The notes beneath the pieces were generated by a model. It had not been told where the DNA came from. It worked only from the letters and a program-made list of their open reading frames with translations, and searched no databases. The position numbers and the translations under genes are program-made. From Malus domestica (lineage: Eukaryota; Streptophyta; Magnoliopsida; Rosales; Rosaceae), in NCBI RefSeq assembly GCF_042453785.1, contig NC_091673.1, positions 8,391,001-8,455,000 on the forward strand: a stretch of DNA of 64,000 nucleotides, in the 5' to 3' direction. This document shows, one piece after another, positions 36,865 through 48,490 of the stretch; the first letter of the stretch is position 1; each line of letters begins with the position of its first letter.

Positions 36865-38870
36865 TGATGTGAGAATTACTTGACACACAAATTAAACCCT
36901 CTTTTTGACAATTGTAGTATAGATGTAAGTAGGGTATCGTTCTAGGCCGGGGATTAGGAGGGATTGCTAATCTATTCTAAATTAATTTAAAAATATTAAA
37001 TAAGACTCAAGGACACAAAACTAGGCTAAAAACTCTAATAACTCGAAACACACTTAAAATGACTCAAAATAATGAAAACAATTAAATTAAACACTAGGAA
37101 CTGAAATGGACGAAAATTAAATTAAAAGACTAACAATAAAGAAAACTAACTAAATAATATAATTTAATAATGGATGGGTGTTTGGTTTTGATGAAAAGTA
37201 AATTAAACTTAATTAAATTACAGAATTGACAAAAAAACATAAAATTAAGGTGAAAGGATAAATGACGGACTAGCTAGAGGGTTCTTCTCCACACATGACA
37301 CATATGCAACCTAAATTGATTTTCAGTTGTTCTTTCAATAAATTGTAAATCTCAACGCCCCAAATTAACCGTGAATTGCACTAATTAACCCTCAGTTTTT
37401 CCACAAGTTATTGGGTTGGATGATTGCATACGACAACCCAAAACATTCCCTACAAGTTCCCTACATGAATTGCATAATAGAGATACAAGCAAGAATCATT
37501 GAAAAACATAAGTATTGACGAGGCACTCGTTACTATGATTTGCATGAAACTTATGCCAAGAATTTACTTAACGTGATTGTGACTAGCAACCTTCACTACT
37601 TGTGAATATAAGTTCATAACGATTAGGTGAAATTCACTTATATTCTAGCATCAAATTCATGCATGTAAATTAAGTATGCATCCTTAATCGACATACAAAA
37701 ATAAGTTATCTATCAAGCAGTTAAGCAAATTAAATCACAACTCAGAAATCACAACTGAAGGTAATCAATTCATATTACAAATATATTCATGGTTTCGAAT
37801 TAACCTCTAGCCAAAATAAAATTAATTACACATTATTAAAACAAAAATAAAATAGGAGTTTGGAAAGATTAAACCGAAAGAAAGGATCTGCTGCTTGGAC
37901 TCTGAACTGCATGGACTATGAACTGCATTTTCATGCTGACCTCCTGTCCTCCTCGCCACTGACTTCCTTTCCTCAAGCTGCCCAATGGCAGCACTCTCCT
38001 CTCGGTCCTCTTCCTGCGTCTCTGCGAGCTGCCCAAAGGGCAGCTCCCTTCTCTCGCTCCCGAGGCCCCCCCTTCAAAATCGCTGCAAGGTGCAGCTTTT
38101 ATTGTTATCCTCCTTTGTTTTTCCACCGAGCCTTTTTTTTATGAATTTCTCAAACTGCCCAGGCAGCTTCCATTATTCCCTCTTTTTCCGTATGCTCTCT
38201 CAGCTTCTCCCACTCTTGCACGCTGCAAAGCACTTGTATAATATATTTTTCTTCTTTTTCATTCTTTTGTTTTCTTTTGTTCCACCCACAAGATTCCTCA
38301 CTGCCTAAGGCAGTGCATGGTTCCTCTTTTTCTTCCTGTGCTGCGCAAGCAGCTAACTTATATTTTATTTTTCTGCTTTCTGCTTCACCTACCGCACAAG
38401 GCTTAGTGCTCTTCATTTCTTTTTATTCTTTTTTTTTTCCACTCCAGGTAGCTTCTTTTTGCTCTCCACCTCACGCTGCACAGGCACTTGTTATTTTCTT
38501 TTCTTCCAAAAGAAACAAATTTTAGTGCAGAAGACAATAAAAATACATGAGTAGACAAGATGGCCACAACTTGGACGGCAATAGTAAAAGAAAAAATCAT
38601 AGAATTAATATTCTAAGGCACTACAACATAAATAGACCATACAATTAAAATTGTAACAGCCAACTCATGACAGAATGAGAACGACTAAAGCAATTTTCGA
38701 CGAATTTATTATTTAAAACTCATTTGTGCCATTTTTATTTTCTTTGCATAACAAATCCTATAAACATAAAAAAATAACGTAAATAGCTCAAAAATATAAG
38801 GAACTAACTAAGAAAAGACGAGTGAATTTGAAGTAAAAATATATATATATATATATATATGATCCTATCA
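36865..38870 (-). repeat. LTR (right copy) of the young LARD-like element
   Basis: 2006 bp. By eye I noticed about four substitutions against the left copy (for example GACACAG/GACACAC and CCACGCC/CCACTCC), plus length changes in homopolymers and the terminal TA run. CTTAT follows at 38871-38875. Confidence 0.9.
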
Positions 38871-40828
38871 CTTATGGTTGCATCTAACATTCTGGTTAGA
38901 CTGCCTACGTACCCTAAATCAAGGAATCAAGCCATTCGTAGTTCGTACTACGCTTTTGGAGCAATATACTAAAATTTCATTATGATCCAACGGTCGGATC
39001 TTCGCTAATTACGAAATCAAGTGACGGTCGATGCTTTATTTTACGAACTTACAAATCCAATTTGGAAAGATCTGTATGTTAGATTCCTGATCCGTAAGTT
39101 CCTAATGTCCTCAAATATTACATATTACAATGTATCAAAGTTTAGTGATGATCCAACGGTCAGATCGTTGATTCCCAAATTGATCAAGTACGGTATCGTA
39201 ATGAATTTAGGTTCAAACAATTAACCTACATCATACAAATATCAAGACTGACTTCAAGGCATCTAATTTAGCCTAAACATAGCATCAACATCATTCTGAC
39301 CACGCGCCGTCGCGGGTGGCGATCGGCCACCCCGGTTTGCCTGAAAATTCAACTATTTCAAAAAATTCTCAAAATTTCCAAAAAAATAAGATCTTAATGA
39401 GTAGAAAAAACTTTATACCTGTGGCCAAGTCCAATTTGGATGGGAAAAGCTCAAATTTGTCTCGAAACCAGCCGGAACCTTAGAACTTTGGTGGCCTCGA
39501 TCCACCTCATCCGGCACTCCGCCGCCCCAACCAAGGCTTGGGACTTGTTCCTGGGTTCATGAGGAGTCAACCCATGGGTGGTCGATGGTGGTAGCTTCAG
39601 AAACGGCCAATCACTGCCATGGTGCCCTCGAAGCCCCTTGATGAGATTCATCACGAATTTGAGTCTATTTCCTTCAATTCAGAAGTGGAAATGGTAGAGG
39701 GAGGGTCGTGGAGTCATGTGAGGGTGGTGGTGACGATCGATTTGCCAAAAGATCGCAGGAATTGGCGTCGGGGTGAAATTTGGAAACGGGTCGGGTTGCG
39801 AGTTGAGGGAGACTTGGTTTCCCCCTTTTCCTTTCTTATCTCCCATGCCCTCTTTTTCCTCCTCCTGATTGGGCCAAATCTCCATCCCCCACTCTCCTTT
39901 CTCTCTTTCCCTCTTCATCATAGCCACACATGTGGTATTCCCATTGCTCTATATTTTCTGGAGCCTTCCAATTTAATAAGAAAATATCTATTTTTCCCTC
40001 GAATTCAATCGTTAATAACTCATTCATTATAACTCCGTTTCATGAACGGTTTTCGCTTACACGCTCGTGAGATCGAGCTCTATCCCAATATGCCAAGAAA
40101 CATGACAAAATATATAAGGAATAAAAATACGTTCTCGTAAAATTCAATTTAGCCAACTAAGGCATTTTTCCTTATTTCACTTTCCTAAAAAAAAAATTCC
40201 ACATAAACATATATTTTTAAAATTTTCAAGGGTGTTACATACCTCTTAGGCTCCTACCACTAATAATGGTGCAATTAACTAATTCGAATTAAGGTTGCCA
40301 AAGCGTATCAACCAATCTGATTGTACCTTAAACCTAGACATCATATATCAAAAATGTCAATAGAAGGTTGTTACCTTGAGGAAGAAAAACTAATTAGATT
40401 TTGTAAGACAAATATGAGTGCAATGCAATATCAACCACATTGATTTTTGTTTTGTTTAATGAAATGAATTAGTAAAAAAAAAAACATTAGGGTTAAAGTC
40501 CAAACTCAGTACGAAACTCACCAATTGACCTTCTGAATATGAAATGTAGGCTAACTATACAAATTTCCAATTATGCCTTTGTGCTTGATGACTTCAGAAA
40601 GGGATGATAATCCACACACAATGTGAAACAGTTGAAATTAATGAAAAATATTGATTACCAAAATATTAAAAAAAAATTAAATTACCAAACTTTCTTACCC
40701 TAAGTGAATCGCATGCACCCAGCAGAAAGCAAACAATCACAGAGCGCAAGAAATTTTTCATTTTCTTCCACTTTGTAGTCCCAATCCCTATTCCGTCATA
40801 GATTTTTAGGAACTTTAAATAAAAACTC

Positions 40829-40964
40829 CCAGTATTATTCACTTTAACGAAAAACCACATTTTAACACTAAAAAGTCAATCCTGGTACTATTCACTTTAC
40901 CCTTTATTTTGTCCTTATCGTTAAAACTCAAAGCTTTCAAGCCATTTTCATTAGTTTTCCTTAG
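40829..40964. repeat. Dispersed repeat, copy 2
   Basis: Matches 23461-23590 with roughly one change in ten bases by eye. Same strand as copy 1. Confidence 0.7.
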
Positions 40965-41569
40965 ATTTTTCTCCATTTCGAACAAACTCCAAAATCTACA
41001 TCACACAAACCAAATAAAAACATTTTCTTCACTAAACCCTTTACCAAAATCCAATCAAAGTTTGTAAATTTAAACAAAAGATCAAGTTTTGGAGCAAAAA
41101 GCACACCTACCTGTATGGCCATGAAAGCTGCAGCCAGGGTGATGGAGCCTCAACCTGCGAGCAAGAGATAAAAGTTTTGCAGAAAAGTTTCTCAGTACTA
41201 TGATATATAGACTAACAAAAAAAAAAGTACTATCTATTAAACTCCAAACAAAATTGAGAAAACCCCATTTTATTTCTCCCTTTCCGGTTAAGCAATCAAT
41301 ATATACTGTTTGGATTTCCCCTTCTGCGAAACTATTTCCTTAGATGTTTGGGTTTTTTCTCCTTCGTCACGTGGCATATCATGTTTGTTCGATCGTGTGA
41401 GGAAGAAGTTTGATCAGAAAATGGGGTTTTGGAAGATAGACGTGGGTGGGTTGGTTTCCCTGCTAGTTCTCTCTCTTTTTCCTGTAATTTTTTAAGTTTG
41501 TAATTCTCTTATTTATTAGGTTGTATTATGATTACTTGTTGACAAAAATACCCTTGTGGATGAGTGTTA

Positions 41570-42300
41570 CTAGACACGTCCTATTGTTTTATTTCCTCAC
41601 CCACCTTATAATTTGACTCATTATAAAAAGTTAAAAAATTAAAAATGTTATTTCTTCACCCACAGTTATTCCTAAAATATCCTCTAATTTATGTCTAAAT
41701 TCATTCTATTTTAATTTATCAGAATGTCATCACCCTAGCCGCACCACCCCTTCAAAACGTCACCCACCCCCGTCAGCAACCAAAACCTTTGACACATGCT
41801 TGGTGGCATGTCCTTTGGGGTGAGGGAAAAACGGGAGAGGGAAGTAGAGAGAGAAACGGGAAGGGAGGAAGAGAGAAACGGGAGGGGAGGAAGAGAGAGA
41901 AGCACGGGGGAGAGAGAGGACGAAGACCCCCTCTCTTTGTTTGCAATGGTTGAAATGCAATTTTGATGGAACATAGGTGGACAACAGTGCGGTGGCAGCT
42001 TGGTTATGGAGTGGTGGTGGGTGGTGGGTGATGAGGAGGGAGATTTTCATTTTTCCCAGTTTGAGAGAGAGATGGAGAAACGATGATGGGGAGAGAGAGA
42101 TATAGGGTGGGGACAGGAGAAATGGTAGCTGAGTATTTTTTTCTAGGTTTTTTTTTTAATTTTATTTTTTGAGCTATAATAACATTAATTATAATAAAAT
42201 AAATAAGGGTTTAAAAGTATTTTTATAAAAGGATAAACATGCCATAAACATTTTTACTAAAATGTGGGTGAAAAGATAGGACAATAGGGTGGGTTTATCA
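41570..42300. repeat. Possible inverted-repeat element
   Basis: CCTATTGTTTTATTTCCTCA then CCCAC at about 41580 resembles the complement of GTGGGTGAAAAGATAGGACA followed by ATAGGGTG at about 42264. Purine-rich GGGAGAGG tracts fill the middle. No target duplication was found. Confidence 0.3.
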
Positions 42301-42799
42301 CCACTTTTGTGGATTATGAATCCATTTTTCACGGCATTTTTACTTTTTTTTGTTTGAGGGGCATGTAGTCCAGTTCTTTTTGGTGAAGTCTTGAGACACC
42401 AAACTCTCATTCTGGCTTTCTAATATTAAAGATTAAAAATAAAAGAAATGAAAATTTGTCACAAATCTATTAAATGCTGATGTGAGAAAAAATATTGAGG
42501 ATATGTAGACTAGATAAAGAAAAAAATCAACATAAATTTTGATTGAGTTAAATTATGATAAATTTTGATTGAGTTAAATTATGAACAGATTTCATACAAG
42601 AAATTCAGCTGAAAAATCTTGATCCTGGGGTTTAATAAATCTACTCATTAGTATATGAAAAGATTCATTTAAGTAAAAAAATCAAATTGAGATATGAGAC
42701 TAAGAGTAATTACCTTGTTGTACGAGTTGTGAAGAATTTCAACCACAAAGCGCTATCTTGGGCATACCTTTTGTCTCTAGTTTTTCATCCCTAAAACCA

Positions 42800-43013
42800 G
42801 ACCATTTCTTAGAAAAGTTTTCACAACTAAGCCTTAAATACTGATTTTGATGCTCTTATCGATGAATAGAGATAAGAACACATCAACATAAACATCGGCA
42901 AAAAATCTCAATTTGAGATATATTACCAAAAGTGGGGATATCGAGGACATTTCAGCGAAATTTTAAGCATACTCATAACTTGGACAATATGTTAAAATCT
43001 TTCCTAGCCCAAC
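42800..43013. repeat. 255-bp tandem duplication, left copy
   Basis: Aligns with 49571-49797 (ACCAAAAGTGGGGATATC, TTTCAGCGAAATTT, CTTGGACAAT, TTCCTAGCCCAAC). Removing the retroelement and one CCAAC restores a tandem pair with a 255-bp period. Confidence 0.8.
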
Positions 43014-43966
43014 TGTAGACATCGAAATTTCGGTAAATAAATCAAAGTTTCAACGCTCATGTATTACATAAATTTTACACGTAGCGTATGTCTAAACAAA
43101 AAATCGAAATAAGTTGGAAAAGTCATCAAACAGGACACATGTCAACATTTGGCAGAAACGACTTATTTCATCTGGAATATTATATTCAAAATTAGGCCTT
43201 GGAAAATTCTATAAATAGAAGCCAATTTCATTCATTTGGGGGAACCAAAATCATTAGGCAAAATTCTGAAATTCTGAAATTCTGAAGCTCTGAAGCTCTG
43301 AAACTCCGAAACTCTCAAGCATCCAAGTTCCCAAATAATCAAGAAAGCCTTCTTCATTCTTCGTTCATCGTTCTTCCAAGATCAAGCCTCGACGGCCCTT
43401 GGATCAACAATCATCCACTTTCAAGATCAAGCCCCGACGGCCCTTGAAGAAAGCGTTCTTCGTTCTTCGTTCATCGTTCTTCCAAGATCAAGCCCCGACG
43501 GCCCTTGGATCAACAATCATCCACCTTCAAGATCAAGCCCCGACGGCCGTTGAAGAAAGCCTTCTTCGTTCTTCGTTCATCGTTCTTCCAAGATCAAGCC
43601 CCGACGGCCTTTGGATCAACAATCATCCACCTTCAAGATCAAGCCCCGACGGCTCTTGAAGAAAACGTTCTTCGTTCTTCGTTCATCGTTCTTCCAAGAT
43701 CAAGCCCCAACGGCTCCTTGAAGATCCGCTCAAATCCACCTTCAAAGATCAAGGCCACAGCCCCTTAAAGAAACTTCCAACAGTTCATCCAAGATCAAGC
43801 CTCGACGGCCCTTGGATCAACAAAACATCCATAAATCAACACCTTACGGAGATCGAATCAGAGGATCAAAATAGAAAGAGATTGTAACCCAAAATCATCA
43901 AATACAAATATTATTTTGTGCACGTTGTTCTTGTCTCTTTCGTTTCAGGAATTTTCAGTGTTCACA
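43014..43966 (+). repeat. 5' LTR of the gag-only element, with internal 106-bp array
   Basis: The second half holds about four 106-bp units, each with two copies of the core AAGATCAAGCCCCGACGGCC. The core is bounded by TCCAAG/CTTGGA in one copy and TTCAAG/CTTGAA in the other. Short TCTGAA(A/G)(T/C)TC repeats lie near 43263-43315. Confidence 0.9.
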
Positions 43967-44045
43967 AATTGGCACGCCCGGTGGGATAATCTCTACCTCT
44001 CATCTCTTTCTCCGTTCAAGAAATTCGAGCACACTTCCAAAATTA

Positions 44046-45962
44046 ATGGCATCAAGGAAGGCTCAAACTGTTCCCGCAACTGGCGCAAAGATCAAGAGCG
44101 TCCTCGTCATAAGTGGTGTCACTTTAGGCATCACGACTCGAAGCAAGGCAAGAGCTACTTCCGCCACCTCTTTCACCTCTGCATCAACTCTGCCAAAGGA
44201 ACAAGAGCACCCAAGGCACGAGCCTTTGATCACCTTAGCCTCACCAAGGGCACCAAGGGGCGAAAGTCCAAGGAAATACTCCGAATCCATGCTTTCTGAT
44301 GCCAATTCGAGCGGCAGTTCAGCCATGCAAGTCATGACCATTGGAGCAACTTCAATCAATGAGCAGCTGGCTCAAATGAATGAAGCAATCGCAAGGCTAA
44401 CCCGAACTGTGGAAGAAAAAGACTTGCAAATCGCTGCACTCGTCAGCCGACTGGAGCCACGGGACGGTGAGAACCCTAACCCAGAAGATGAGCCTACGGT
44501 GGAGAGAATCGATGCGAAGCCGGAGCCAGACCAAGCAGCGGCACTCATTGGATCTCTTTCTATCCAGCAGTTGCAAGAGATGATTGCCAGCACCGTCAAG
44601 GCACAGTACGAAGGGAGCTCAAATACCTTCGGGTTGTACTCAAAGCCTTATTCAAAGAAGATTGATGCCCTAAAGATGTCGAGGGGATATCAACCACCAA
44701 AGTTCATGCAGTTTGATGGAAAAGGAAACCCAAAACAGCACGTTACACATTTCGTCGAAACTTGCAACAACGCGGGGACGGAGGGAGACTACCTCGCCAA
44801 GCAGTTTAAGCGCTCGCTGAAAGGAAACGCCTTTGAGTGGTACACGGACCTAAAGCCTGAGTCCATCAACAGCTGGGAACAGTTGAAAAGGGAATTCCTC
44901 AACCGCTTCTACAGCACCCGCCGCACTATGAGCATGCTAGAGCTAACGAGCACAAAGCAGTGGAAGGACGAGCCAGTCATTGACTACATCAACAGATGGT
45001 GCACTCTAAGCCTCGACTGTAAAGACAGGCTCTCGGAAACTTCTTCAATCGAGATGTGTATCCAAGGCATGCAATGGGGTTTGCAATACATCCTTCAAGG
45101 CATCAAACCACGGACCTTCGAAGAGCTTGCCACCCGCGCCCATGACATGGAGTTAAGCATCGCCCATCATGGGAAGAAGGAACCGATCGCCGACTACAAG
45201 AACGACAAAGTTCTTGAGACAAAGATGGAGAATGCTGCGTGGAAATCCACCAAGGAAGCAATGACAGACAACACAGCTCCCGTCAAAATCCCTACACGAG
45301 GCAAGGCGATTCAATCCGAAGGCTTTCGTGATCAAGAGATGCGTAGACGCACTTTGAAGGAGCTTGAGGAGAAAACTTATCCATTCCCCGACTCTGATAT
45401 GGTTGCCATGTTAGAAGACTTGCTGGAAAAGAAGGTGATCGGCTTGCCTGAGTGCAGACGGCCAGAAGAGATGAATCGCACCGACAGTCCAAGGTACTGT
45501 AAATTCCACCGCTTCATCAGTCATCCGACAGAAAAGTGCTTCGTGCTGAAAGATCTCATCATGAAGCTGGCTCGGAAAAGAATCATCGAGCTAGATCTTG
45601 ACGATGTGGTGAAGTCAAACTATACCACCATCACTTCTGGCTCTTCCTACTCAAAGTTTTTACCTCAACCTCCGGGGGCATCCTCCAAGACAAACAAAGT
45701 TGAAGGATGGACTCAAGTCACTCCTAAGAAATTGCACAAGAAGCATACGTCTCCTCCACAAGTTCGCCAATCGGAAAGGGGGCAAAGCAGCTCTTGTCAA
45801 CCTTCAAAGCAACGTGAACGTGTTGAAGATGATAAAATTACGACACAAAGATCGTCTGTTGCCATCACGATGCGCGACTTCTTTCCTGAAGACTTCTTTA
45901 ATCACTCGGTCAAGGCTTCTTGCTATGAAGATTGTGAGGAACGCCTCTCCAAAATTGCTTGA
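44046..45962 (+). CDS. Retrotransposon Gag polyprotein (gypsy type)
   Basis: 638 residues, uninterrupted, beginning 80 bp after the LTR. It is the structural protein that would form the retrotransposon particle in the cytoplasm. The N-terminus is low-complexity. A short coiled region (INEQLAQMNEAIARLTRTVEEKD without break, about residues 103-125) precedes the Retrotrans_gag core, which has FMQFDGKGNPKQHV, WEQLKREFLNRFY and FEELATRAHDMEL. After it comes YCKFHRFISHPTEKC, the Cys/His motif typical of plant gypsy Gag. The frame stops just after the region where protease would begin. The element carries nothing else it would need, so Gag may serve in trans with a related autonomous element. Intactness suggests recent activity. 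Confidence 0.9.
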   Translation: MASRKAQTVPATGAKIKSVLVISGVTLGITTRSKARATSATSFTSASTLPKEQEHPRHEPLITLASPRAPRGESPRKYSESMLSDANSSGSSAMQVMTIGATSINEQLAQMNEAIARLTRTVEEKDLQIAALVSRLEPRDGENPNPEDEPTVERIDAKPEPDQAAALIGSLSIQQLQEMIASTVKAQYEGSSNTFGLYSKPYSKKIDALKMSRGYQPPKFMQFDGKGNPKQHVTHFVETCNNAGTEGDYLAKQFKRSLKGNAFEWYTDLKPESINSWEQLKREFLNRFYSTRRTMSMLELTSTKQWKDEPVIDYINRWCTLSLDCKDRLSETSSIEMCIQGMQWGLQYILQGIKPRTFEELATRAHDMELSIAHHGKKEPIADYKNDKVLETKMENAAWKSTKEAMTDNTAPVKIPTRGKAIQSEGFRDQEMRRRTLKELEEKTYPFPDSDMVAMLEDLLEKKVIGLPECRRPEEMNRTDSPRYCKFHRFISHPTEKCFVLKDLIMKLARKRIIELDLDDVVKSNYTTITSGSSYSKFLPQPPGASSKTNKVEGWTQVTPKKLHKKHTSPPQVRQSERGQSSSCQPSKQRERVEDDKITTQRSSVAITMRDFFPEDFFNHSVKASCYEDCEERLSKIA

Positions 45963-46010
45963 CAAATTCACCAATGCTCCTTGTTCGCACGAGCCTAAAC
46001 TGCACGAACC

Positions 46011-46240
46011 AAACGCTCCTGGTTTGCACGAGCATAAAAGGCAACACCAAACGTTCCTTGCCTGCACGAGCTGAAACTGCAACACGGCACCAAACGCTCC
46101 TGGTTTGCACGAGCATAAAAGGCAACACCAAACGCTCCTTGCCTGCACGAGCTGAAACTGCAACACGGCACCAAATGCTCCTGGTCAGCACGAGCATAAA
46201 AGGCAACACCAAAGCTCCTGGCCCACAAGAGCATAAACTG
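46011..46240. repeat. 81-bp tandem array, about 2.8 copies
   Basis: Units start AAACGCTCCTGGTTTGCACG at 46011, 46092 and 46173 (third copy diverged). Each is made of two related halves ending GCACGAGC, so the ancestral unit was about 40 bp. Both strands are open across it, which gives misleading repetitive reading frames. Confidence 0.85.
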
Positions 46241-46689
46241 TGTACGGCAAAATCATCATCAAAATCACTGTTAAATTCATCACTTATTCGAACTACGTTA
46301 AGACTTGATCTCTTCTTTGGAAGGGTACGTAAGCAGCTTGAATATTCAATTTTGAGTTCAGTCACATCAAAATAAAAATAAGGGTTTTATTAATGAAAGT
46401 CAATTTCATTACAAAAAAAAAAATACATATGTGATTACTATGTACTTAAAAAAAAAAATATATATATATATATACATATATTAAAAAAATAAAATATAAT
46501 AAGTAAATAAATAAAAAGGAAGCGGATGGATCAAAATTATTGGGCTAGAAAATCTAGAAGGTGCAGCAATCATTTAATTGGGGCCTGAAATCGTGATGAG
46601 CCCAGCCACAAATCCAAGCCCAGGCTTCAGCTTGTCTTATTCTCCCGGCTATTCTAGGCCCACAGCGCTCAGCAATGGCATCCACGATT

Positions 46690-47256
46690 CTATTTCTGCT
46701 TGTCATCGATCAGAACACCCGTTTCCTCCACCGAGTCTGACGGCGTAACCCGACCCGGTTGGAAGAGGTACTTGTCGAGGGATCCATTTGGGACGTACTC
46801 ATAGACTAAGATCCGTTGACCCTTTTCCGCGTAAAAGCCCCAAAGTCTGACCAAGTTGAGGTGGTGCATCTGGGCAATAATCGTTACCTCCGCCCAGACA
46901 TGCTTCAAACACTTAACTGCCACCACGCGCTGATCGGTTAACACGCATTTGTAAACATCTCCAAACCCGCCTTTGCCGATGAGGTTCGATAAGTCTTTGG
47001 TGGCGGCTTTAAGTTCAGCGTACGAGAACCGCTTTGGGCCCCCGGTGGGGAGGAACTCGAGACCCAGAGTCCGAGCCATGTCTCTGTACTTGATGTACTT
47101 CTTTATAAATGCCCAGAAGAAAAGCACGCCGGAAATCAGCTCCGCCACAAAAATGGTGCATATAATCACAATGTTCCTTGTCGTCGCGTTCGAATCCTCC
47201 GGCGGAAGCAGGAGGCTTATCTGAACGGGACACGTCGTTTCCAGCAGCTCCGTCAT
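46690..47256 (-). pseudogene. Captured fragment of a G-type lectin receptor-like kinase
   Basis: 188 codons, inverted relative to the host element. Residues 1-20 or so match the end of an extracellular region; about 28-50 are the transmembrane segment (IVIICTIFVAELISGVLFF). Then come the juxtamembrane part and the kinase N-lobe: the glycine loop IGKGGFGDVY, VAVKCLK with the ATP-binding lysine, and LVYEYVPNGSLDKYLF at the hinge. A few residues are lost between KCLKHV and WAEVTI. The C-lobe with the HRD and DFG motifs is absent and the frame ends after DDKQK, so it cannot be an active kinase. Closest in memory are ZmPK1-like S-receptor kinases. No intron is seen. Confidence 0.8.
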
Positions 47257-47346
47257 CCCTGTCCTTTCCTTTGTCCTTGTTCTTACCTACAAAGACAAGG
47301 ATAAAGAAAACAATATGCCGGAACCTCCACTCAAACTCGGGTAAGG

Positions 47347-47720
47347 AACCGACTGCTTGGAACCCTTCCCTGATTGCCTACCTAGCACTGCTCTCGAGTA
47401 CTCGTCTCCCATTGCTGCTGTACTTCCAAAGAAGCTGCTACATCTGCCTGAAGAACAGATAAGGCAAGTGAAAATGATACCTTGCAGCATGTGGAGACAA
47501 CATGCAGAAGAAACAAGCAGAGAAGAATGCAACCTGCACAGTCAACTCAGTAGAAGGAGTCTGAGCTGAAGAACTCGAGAAGATGCTACATTCTGCCAGA
47601 AGAATAGATAAGACAAGAAAAAATGATACATTGAGGCATGTGGAGACAAGCACAACAAAGCACGTGCCGATTCATCCGCTACTTCTTCAAAATCAAAAGT
47701 ATCTCATATCATCAGGTTTG
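47347..47720 (+). repeat. Module shared with the young LARD-like element (copy in the gag-only element)
   Basis: Matches 34560-34990 in opposite orientation on the chromosome. A second, weaker copy of AAAATGATAC...GCATGTGGAGACAA lies at about 47618-47649, so the module is partly duplicated here. Confidence 0.75.
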
Positions 47721-47974
47721 CAATCACTCTGGGTGGAGGACTCGTTTTGACCCTCAAATTCTTGGGTCGACTCGCCAGGCGTTGCGGGCTGCACTTGCCA
47801 ATTCACCACCCTTGAATCCAAACCTTAAAGATCAAGTCACCCACTGGAAGAAAAACCCATCAATCTTGAAGATCATACCGCTGACCAAACTGCTCAGGTG
47901 TGAATTAGAAAGATTGAACAAAACAACAAGTCGTCACCTTCACCTCGTGCCTGCTTGCCATGTGTTCGAGTCAA

Positions 47975-48410
47975 CCTTCAAGAATCAAGCCTCAACGGCC
48001 CTTGAAGAAGTTTCCGGCCAAATTCAAGATCAAGCCTCGACGGCCCTTGAAGAAATCACAAGTCCGATTCAAGATCAATTGTCTACCACTCTTGAATCAA
48101 AACCTAGTTCAAGAATAAGCTGTGAAAAATCAACAATTTGAGGAATCCAGAAAATCCTCCAACCTAGTTCAAGATCAAAGCTGTGGAAAGTCAACAAAGC
48201 GCAAAAAACAAATACGTGCCGATTCATCCACTACCCAAGCCAAAGCTCATCTACCACATGAAGCTCCTAGTGGTCCAATTTCAACCTTCAAGATCAAGCC
48301 TCGACGGCCCTTGAAGAAATCTCCAACCCAATTCAAGATCAAGCCTCAACGGCCCTTGAAGAAATCTCCAACCCAATTCAAGATCAAACCTCGACGGCCC
48401 TTGGATCGAC
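47975..48410 (+). repeat. Internal cluster of hairpin units
   Basis: Five or more copies of TTCAAGATCAAGCCTC(G/A)ACGG then CCCTTGAA, as in the LTR. One copy near 48068 has a quite different loop but keeps the TTCAAG/CTTGAA arms. Confidence 0.8.
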
Positions 48411-48490
48411 ATCTACAATAAAGGACTTCCAAACACATCTCCTACACATGACAAGCACATGTATACGACGCGCCTTGAAGTGGGGGCATT

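Larger units (their letters stand above)
30723..38870 (-). mobile_element. Young 8.1-kb LTR element lacking gag-pol (LARD-like), minus strand
   Basis: LTRs of 1999 and 2006 bp begin TGATGTGAG and end CCTATCA on the plus strand. They are flanked by CTTAT at 30718-30722 and 38871-38875. On the minus strand the primer-binding site TTTTGGCGCCGTTGCCGGGG lies at the right LTR (about 36846-36862) and the polypurine tract AGTATGGGGGTATT at the left. The 4.1-kb interior has no recognisable gag, reverse transcriptase, RNase H or integrase. It holds a module shared with the element at 43014-49537 and an antisense ORF at 35683-36309. The LTRs are almost identical, so insertion was recent. Confidence 0.9.
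30602..40239 (-). mobile_element. Ty3/gypsy LTR, about 1.48 kb, split by a younger element
   Basis: One LTR lies in two pieces, 30602-30722 and 38871-40239. The outer ends are TGTAACATCC and GGTGTTACA, matching inverted termini. Between the pieces sits the complete element 30723-38870 with its CTTAT duplication. The minus-strand initiator-tRNA site at 30590 follows the LTR. The second LTR and the coding region of this older element are not visible in the window. Confidence 0.6.
40240..42799. other. Intergenic DNA with repeat fragments
   Basis: No gene recognised. It contains a dispersed repeat (40829-40964), a possible inverted-repeat element (about 41570-42300) and a 26-bp tandem duplication (TTTTGATTGAGTTAAATTATG at about 42536-42590). 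Confidence 0.5.

Noticed and set aside
43399..43768. Repetitive KIKPRRPLKKAF-type frames
   Set aside because: They read through the 106-bp LTR array; the period keeps frames open by chance.
43370..43810. CRISPR-like appearance of regularly spaced repeats
   Set aside because: Plant nuclear LTR array; spacers are themselves repeated and no cas gene could apply.
47178..47462. Plus-strand frame across the kinase fragment
   Set aside because: Shadow of the minus-strand receptor-kinase frame.
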